From Bacteroidales bacterium (lineage in GTDB: Bacteria; Bacteroidota; Bacteroidia; Bacteroidales; P3): 10,754 nt of DNA. The stretch lies in the NCBI GenBank assembly GCA_021443125.1, contig JABUUQ010000002.1, positions 892,740-903,493 of the forward strand, read 5' to 3'. Position 1 is the first letter of the stretch. Every line of letters begins with the position of its first letter. Below the pieces are notes generated by a model. That model was not told the origin of the DNA. It was given only the letters and a program-made list of their open reading frames with translations, and searched no databases. Shown one piece after another: positions 6,638 to 10,754 of this stretch. The position numbers were made by a program, and so were the translations under genes.

Positions 6638-8060
6638 AATTTATAGAACGCCGTTATATTTTTTTATAATCGCCTTATCTTTTTCGCAAACGGCGTTTTG
6701 TCAATACGACATCAAACTCGAAATATCTAACGCAAAAAACGATACTATTTTTCTTGGCTACTACTACATGGGAGCAACCTATGCCATAGACACTTGCGTG
6801 AATAAGAAAGGCAAATTCCAGTTCCAAAGCAAAGACAAAAAACTCGAAGACGGCATATATTTCTTTTCCAACAACGCAGGCAGTTTTTCGGAATTCATAA
6901 TAAGCGATTCACGCAAAATGACTTTCAAAACCAAGGGTGAAGATTGGAATAAGTATATGACAGTCAAGGGTTCAGAGGATGAAAAAGTGTATTTGGACTA
7001 TCTGCAAAAGTCTAATGTATTCACAGAGCAGTTCAAAAATCTTTCAAATCAAACACAAGACAAAGTGCTTTATAATCAAAAACTTAGTGCTTTGAAAATG
7101 CAGAGTGATTCTTTGAAGGAAGATTTCATAAGCAAGTATCCTCAACATTTTCTCTCAAAGGTGTTGAATGCAAGCCGTCCTATTGTTTTTCCAAAGTTTG
7201 AAAATATCTACAAAGCCGACGGAACAATAGATTCTCTGGCTATGCAAAAGGTTGGCTGGCAATACTATAAACAGCATTACTTTGACAATATAGACCTTTC
7301 TTGTTCTGGACTTATTCGCACACCAAAGGAGATTTTTCACAATACTTTCAATAATTTTTGGGACAATGTAATGAAGTATGAGAAAACCGATACAATAATA
7401 AAATATGCTGATTCTCTTATACTTGCGTGTAAAAATTCCTATGAAATGGAGAAGTATTTTATCAACGACATAGCAAGAAGATATCTTCTCGACAATGTTA
7501 TGGGGCATGATAAAATCTATGTTCATATGATAGATAAATACTTCAAAACAGGTAAGGTTGCATGGATGCATCCTTCTGATATAGAAATGAATATCACAAG
7601 AGCAGACAAATGGCGCAATCTTCTTATAGGCAAAATTGTGCCAAATCTTTCTTGTCCCGAGGATGATGAAAAATCAAAGTGGCACAGCCTTTCGGATTTG
7701 CAGAACAGATACAAAATTCTTGTCTTTTGGAGTGTGGAATGCGGCCATTGCTCTGTGGAAATGCCAAAACTTGCAGAATGGTACAAGAACAACAAAGACA
7801 GATACAATGCAGAGATTTTTGCAGTGCATAGCGAAGGCGATATAAACGAGATGCACGCTTTTGCAAAGAAAAACAATATGTCGTGGATAAATGTAAATGG
7901 GCTTTATGCCAACTATGACTGGCACACCTATTTTGATATAGAGAAAACACCTGTAATATACATTCTTAACAAGGAAAACAAAATTCTTGCAAAGAACATT
8001 TCTGTGGAAAGAATTGGCGATTTGATAGAATTTTTAGAGAAAGGAGAGTTTGAATTATGA
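6621..8060 (+). CDS. Secreted TlpA/ResA-like thioredoxin-fold protein with CGHC motif
   Basis: This is a 479-residue exported thiol-disulfide protein. Residues 1-27 form a signal peptide, probably cut at AFC/Q; there is no proper lipobox. Residues 28-115 are a beta-rich domain resembling DUF4369 (repeated 'DTIFLGYYY' and 'G.F.F' strands). Residues about 120-335 are mostly helical and resemble DUF5106-type linkers. The thioredoxin domain covers about 338-475: after 'GKIVPNLSC', the strand KILVFWS leads to C374-G-H-C377, with the cis-proline at P444 in KTPVIYIL. The CGHC dipeptide is the one found in protein disulfide isomerases, which suggests a relatively oxidising couple, but this is inference. 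It starts inside the end of the lipoprotein gene and overlaps the next gene by four bases (ATGA). The next gene is a paralogue with the same three-part layout. Confidence 0.87.
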   Translation: MKTKNRIYRTPLYFFIIALSFSQTAFCQYDIKLEISNAKNDTIFLGYYYMGATYAIDTCVNKKGKFQFQSKDKKLEDGIYFFSNNAGSFSEFIISDSRKMTFKTKGEDWNKYMTVKGSEDEKVYLDYLQKSNVFTEQFKNLSNQTQDKVLYNQKLSALKMQSDSLKEDFISKYPQHFLSKVLNASRPIVFPKFENIYKADGTIDSLAMQKVGWQYYKQHYFDNIDLSCSGLIRTPKEIFHNTFNNFWDNVMKYEKTDTIIKYADSLILACKNSYEMEKYFINDIARRYLLDNVMGHDKIYVHMIDKYFKTGKVAWMHPSDIEMNITRADKWRNLLIGKIVPNLSCPEDDEKSKWHSLSDLQNRYKILVFWSVECGHCSVEMPKLAEWYKNNKDRYNAEIFAVHSEGDINEMHAFAKKNNMSWINVNGLYANYDWHTYFDIEKTPVIYILNKENKILAKNISVERIGDLIEFLEKGEFEL

Positions 8061-9457
8061 GAAAAGTTTTAGCATTATTTGCTTTTTTGTCATTGGGTGC
8101 TAACCTTTTGGCACAAAATAACTACGAAGTGGATTTTTATATACACGAAGATGAAAACGATACAATATACCTTACAAGTTTTCGAGGGGGAATAAATGAG
8201 ATAAGCGACTCTGCACTAAGGCAAAAGGATGGTTCGTTTCATTTTTCACTTGTTGATTATCCACAAGGTATGTATATGCTGAAAGATTCTCAGAAAAGAG
8301 ATATGTTTTCTTTTCTTTTGGACAAAAGCAACAAGTTTTCCATAGAAATCTACAACACTGGCGAGGCTTTTGTTAAAGGATGTGCAGACAATGATGCCTA
8401 TATGCTCTATCAATACGAGAATAGAAAAGTGCAGGAGGCTATGTACTACTATCGTCTTGATGCACAAAAGGAACCAGACAAGAAAGATTCTTTATATGCA
8501 GAAGTAAAAGCCAAAATGGACAAGTTTGAGAAGTTCCAAGATGACTTTTTTGCAACTTATCCCAACAATTTTATCTCTGTTGTCTATAAAGGTATGAATC
8601 AAACCGTACCAACGCGATTTTTGGAGAATAATAGAACAGTTAAAAAAGGAATGGAGGCAGAATACACCTATTTTATGCGTAAGCACTATTGGGATTATTT
8701 TGATTTTACCGATATGAGAACTTTCTACTCTCCTTATTTTATCAAGCAATTCAACAACTATATCACAGATTTGACCAACCAAATAGCAGATTCTGTGTGT
8801 GTTGCGATAGATGACTTTGTTCAGATTGCCGACCAAAGAAAAGGCGGGGAATATGCTGACTATATAATTGGCTGGTATTTGTCAAATATGCCTCGTATGC
8901 CATTCTCCTACAACGAGATAGTGTATATCCATATGGTTAATAAGTATCTTGACAGAGCAGCCAGATATCTTCTGCCTTCGGATGTGGAGATACACAAACA
9001 ATATGCGAACAAAATTTCACGTTTCTTGCCTGGAAAGCTTATGCCTAACCTTGTATTGCCTGATTTTGAAGGAAAAACACATAAACTCTATTCTCTTACA
9101 AATAAATTCACGGTTGTGTATTTCTTTTCTTCCACTTGCGAAAGTTGCAAGAAAAACATCGAGGTGTTGAAAGACCTTTACGCAACAAATAAGGAATACT
9201 ACGATGTTGAGATTTTTGCTGTGGATTTGGATGAAGACTATGCTATGGCAAAAGCTCGTCAGCAAGCAGAGCCTTTCCCTTGGATAGTTACATATTCAGA
9301 GGTGGAAAATCTCAGACCTTACGGTTTTATTCTCGACCATACGCCAGAACTTTATGTGCTCGACAAAGACAAGAGAATAATCAACAAAACGCCTATGTAT
9401 GAGCATATTGAGAAAACGCTTGATGCAGTTTTGAAGCAAGAACAACAGGGAAAGTAA
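8057..9457 (+). CDS. Secreted TlpA/ResA-like thioredoxin-fold protein with CESC motif
   Basis: This is a 466-residue paralogue of the upstream protein. A signal peptide ends at LLA/Q (about residue 19). A DUF4369-like beta domain (20-110), with the shared 'NDTIYLTSF' strand, and a helical middle part (about 120-320) follow. The linker 'LLPSDVEIH...' matches 'MHPSDIEMN...' of the neighbour, which shows common descent. The thioredoxin domain begins near residue 325 (GKLMPNLVLPDFEGK); strand FTVVYFFSS leads to C361-E-S-C364, and the cis-proline is P430 in HTPELYVL. The CESC dipeptide differs from the neighbour's CGHC, so the two probably have different redox potentials or partners. The start overlaps the upstream stop (ATGA), and an AAAGGAG lies about 10 bases before it. 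Its stop is only 13 bases from the stop of the convergent gene. Family is sure; substrate unknown. Confidence 0.87.
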   Translation: MRKVLALFAFLSLGANLLAQNNYEVDFYIHEDENDTIYLTSFRGGINEISDSALRQKDGSFHFSLVDYPQGMYMLKDSQKRDMFSFLLDKSNKFSIEIYNTGEAFVKGCADNDAYMLYQYENRKVQEAMYYYRLDAQKEPDKKDSLYAEVKAKMDKFEKFQDDFFATYPNNFISVVYKGMNQTVPTRFLENNRTVKKGMEAEYTYFMRKHYWDYFDFTDMRTFYSPYFIKQFNNYITDLTNQIADSVCVAIDDFVQIADQRKGGEYADYIIGWYLSNMPRMPFSYNEIVYIHMVNKYLDRAARYLLPSDVEIHKQYANKISRFLPGKLMPNLVLPDFEGKTHKLYSLTNKFTVVYFFSSTCESCKKNIEVLKDLYATNKEYYDVEIFAVDLDEDYAMAKARQQAEPFPWIVTYSEVENLRPYGFILDHTPELYVLDKDKRIINKTPMYEHIEKTLDAVLKQEQQGK

Positions 9458-9470
9458 TTGCCAAAAATCA

Positions 9471-10754
9471 CTATAATTTGTAAATCATATCGTTCAAATC
9501 TGTCCTTATATTCATTTGTGCAAGTTTGTTAGGGGTTGCACTTGGATATACACGATTGGAAAGGAACACTATGACAGATTGGTTTTCAGGGTCTATCCAA
9601 AGATAAGTGCCTGTAAAGCCAGAGTGTCCGAAAGAGTTTTGAGAGGCGTATTTTGAACAGTGTGAGGACTTTCCATTGATGAAAGGTTTGTCGAATCCCA
9701 ATCCTCTGCGAACATTCTTATCTGCAAAATAGCGTTTGTTGAAAGTGTCTATAGTGCTTTTTTCAAGATAGCGTTTGCCTTCGAAAACTCCTTCATTCAT
9801 AAGCATTTGACATATTTTTGCAATATCTTCTGCAGTTGAGAAAAGCCCTGCATTGCCACATATTCCATCAAAGTGGTAAGCCGTAGGGTCGTGAACTTCG
9901 CCTTGAATCAAACCACGCTTTTTGTCTTGCTCTGTTGGTGCTATAAGTTCTTTGTTTACAGATTTTAATGGGCAGAACATAGTGTTTTTCAATCCCATTT
10001 CGCTATAAAAATACTTGTTGGCAAACTCATCCAAAGATAGTCCGCTGACATTTTCCACAATCATTTGCAACAATACAAAATGCACATCGCTATACTCGTA
10101 TTTCTTGTCTTTTTTCTTAACTTCGCCAACGCCTTTAAGGAAAGTTTTATTTTTTTCTTCCTTAGGATTAAGCCAAGATTTCAAAGGAACAGCAGGCAAA
10201 AAAGTATAGTGGGAAAGAAGTTCCTTGATAGTAAGTTTGCCTGCATTGGATTTTTTGAGTTCAGGCAGGTATTGTTGTATTTTGTCGTTCAAATCAATCT
10301 TGTCTAATTCGTATAACTTCATGACAGCCAAAGTTGTAGCCATTACTTTCGTTAGAGAGGCGATATCGAAAAGGGTAGTGGTCTCTATTTTTTTGTCTGA
10401 CTCATAAGTAAAAGTGCCATAAGCCTTGTTGATTATCGTTTTACCATCCTTAATCATAACAAGTTGGCAACCAGGGTATGCTTTCTCTGCTATACCATTC
10501 AACACAAGAGAATCAATGCTTTGCACGGTTTTCAATTCTATGTTGTTGTCCATATAGAACTGCAATTCGCTTGTTTGTTCATCTTGCTGCATGTTTGGTT
10601 CTACAGTTACAGGCAAGCATGCTTTGTTGGCAATTTCTCCCAAAAGCATTTTTGCCACCGCCTTCTGATTGTAGGCAGTGTTTTCATAGCCGACAATAAA
10701 GCAAGTGTTTGAAAATGAACTGTCTATTAGTTTGAAAGTGTATGGATTGGCAAA
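9471..10754 (-). CDS. C-terminal part of a glycoside hydrolase family 3/serine hydrolase (beta-lactamase-fold) fusion, running off the window
   Basis: The reading frame stays open to the right edge, giving 427 visible residues; the GTG at 10658 is an internal codon, not the start. The first 50 residues contain VGYENTAYNQ followed by KACLPVTV (visible residues about 22-31 and 44-51), which resemble the end of a GH3 C-terminal domain. The rest is a class C beta-lactamase/penicillin-binding-protein-like hydrolase: SLTK (S133xxK136, nucleophile and base), YSD (221-223, in place of YxN), GEVHDPTA (285-292), GLFSTAEDIA (303-312) and HSG (377-379, the KTG-equivalent). Full-length proteins of this layout are common in Bacteroidota, exported, and thought to act on peptidoglycan fragments: GH3 on N-acetylglucosamine links and the second domain on an amide or ester. 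The signal peptide and GH3 active site lie outside the window. The final stop is 13 bases from the convergent thioredoxin-like gene. Confidence 0.85.
   Translation of the reverse strand, partial: FANPYTFKLIDSSFSNTCFIVGYENTAYNQKAVAKMLLGEIANKACLPVTVEPNMQQDEQTSELQFYMDNNIELKTVQSIDSLVLNGIAEKAYPGCQLVMIKDGKTIINKAYGTFTYESDKKIETTTLFDIASLTKVMATTLAVMKLYELDKIDLNDKIQQYLPELKKSNAGKLTIKELLSHYTFLPAVPLKSWLNPKEEKNKTFLKGVGEVKKKDKKYEYSDVHFVLLQMIVENVSGLSLDEFANKYFYSEMGLKNTMFCPLKSVNKELIAPTEQDKKRGLIQGEVHDPTAYHFDGICGNAGLFSTAEDIAKICQMLMNEGVFEGKRYLEKSTIDTFNKRYFADKNVRRGLGFDKPFINGKSSHCSKYASQNSFGHSGFTGTYLWIDPENQSVIVFLSNRVYPSATPNKLAQMNIRTDLNDMIYKL

Noticed and set aside
7155..7950. Open frames of 83-138 codons on the minus strand opposite the first thioredoxin-like gene
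   Set aside because: They lie opposite a clearly coding gene, have no recognisable domain and no promoter, and overlap each other in different frames; they are shadows.
9471..10658. Acquired antibiotic-resistance beta-lactamase
   Set aside because: The motifs fit the broad serine hydrolase/penicillin-binding-like family, and upstream in-frame GH3 sequence shows a cell-wall-type fusion protein.

Overview
The window looks like chromosomal DNA of a low-GC member of the Bacteroidota, probably order Bacteroidales. The evidence is: gene starts mostly without a good Shine-Dalgarno sequence; perfect TAnnTTTG -7 boxes in the one divergent intergenic region; a lipoprotein signal peptide and secreted proteins cut just before Gln; two secreted TlpA-type thioredoxin-fold proteins of a layout typical of the phylum; and the end of a glycoside hydrolase family 3/serine hydrolase fusion. 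The organism call is inference. I see no tRNA, rRNA, CRISPR array, insertion sequence or phage gene. Coding density is high, and no stretch longer than about 100 bases lacks a gene.

Layout: (a) Bases 1-4575, plus strand: the 3' part of a CPA2-family monovalent cation:proton antiporter with two C-terminal RCK_C-like domains, then a 12-helix major facilitator transporter, then a class III PLP aminotransferase. The last two are 35 bases apart and probably cotranscribed. The antiporter and transporter are separated by 91 bases holding two perfect inverted repeats. (b) Bases 4585-4613: a hairpin terminator shared by the convergent aminotransferase and deoxyhypusine synthase-like genes. (c) Bases 4638-5660, minus strand: a bacterial deoxyhypusine synthase-family protein that keeps the catalytic lysine but differs from the eukaryotic enzyme at other active-site positions. 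(d) Bases 5661-5749: a compact divergent promoter region. (e) Bases 5750-9457, plus strand: a tightly overlapping three-gene operon for a periplasmic-binding lipoprotein of the iron-siderophore/cobalamin class and two paralogous secreted thioredoxin-fold proteins. (f) Bases 9471-10754, minus strand: the C-terminal part of a GH3/beta-lactamase-fold fusion that runs off the right edge.

Functionally this is mostly envelope and transport biology. The part most worth attention is the divergent pair of transcription units at 4638-9457: a polyamine-type aminobutyl transferase homologue facing an operon that couples a metal-chelate binding lipoprotein to two thioredoxin-like proteins with different CxxC motifs (CGHC and CESC), with no ABC permease or ATPase gene in the window. 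I do not see a clear, wholly new defence or mobile system here. Most genes belong to recognisable families whose exact substrates are unknown.
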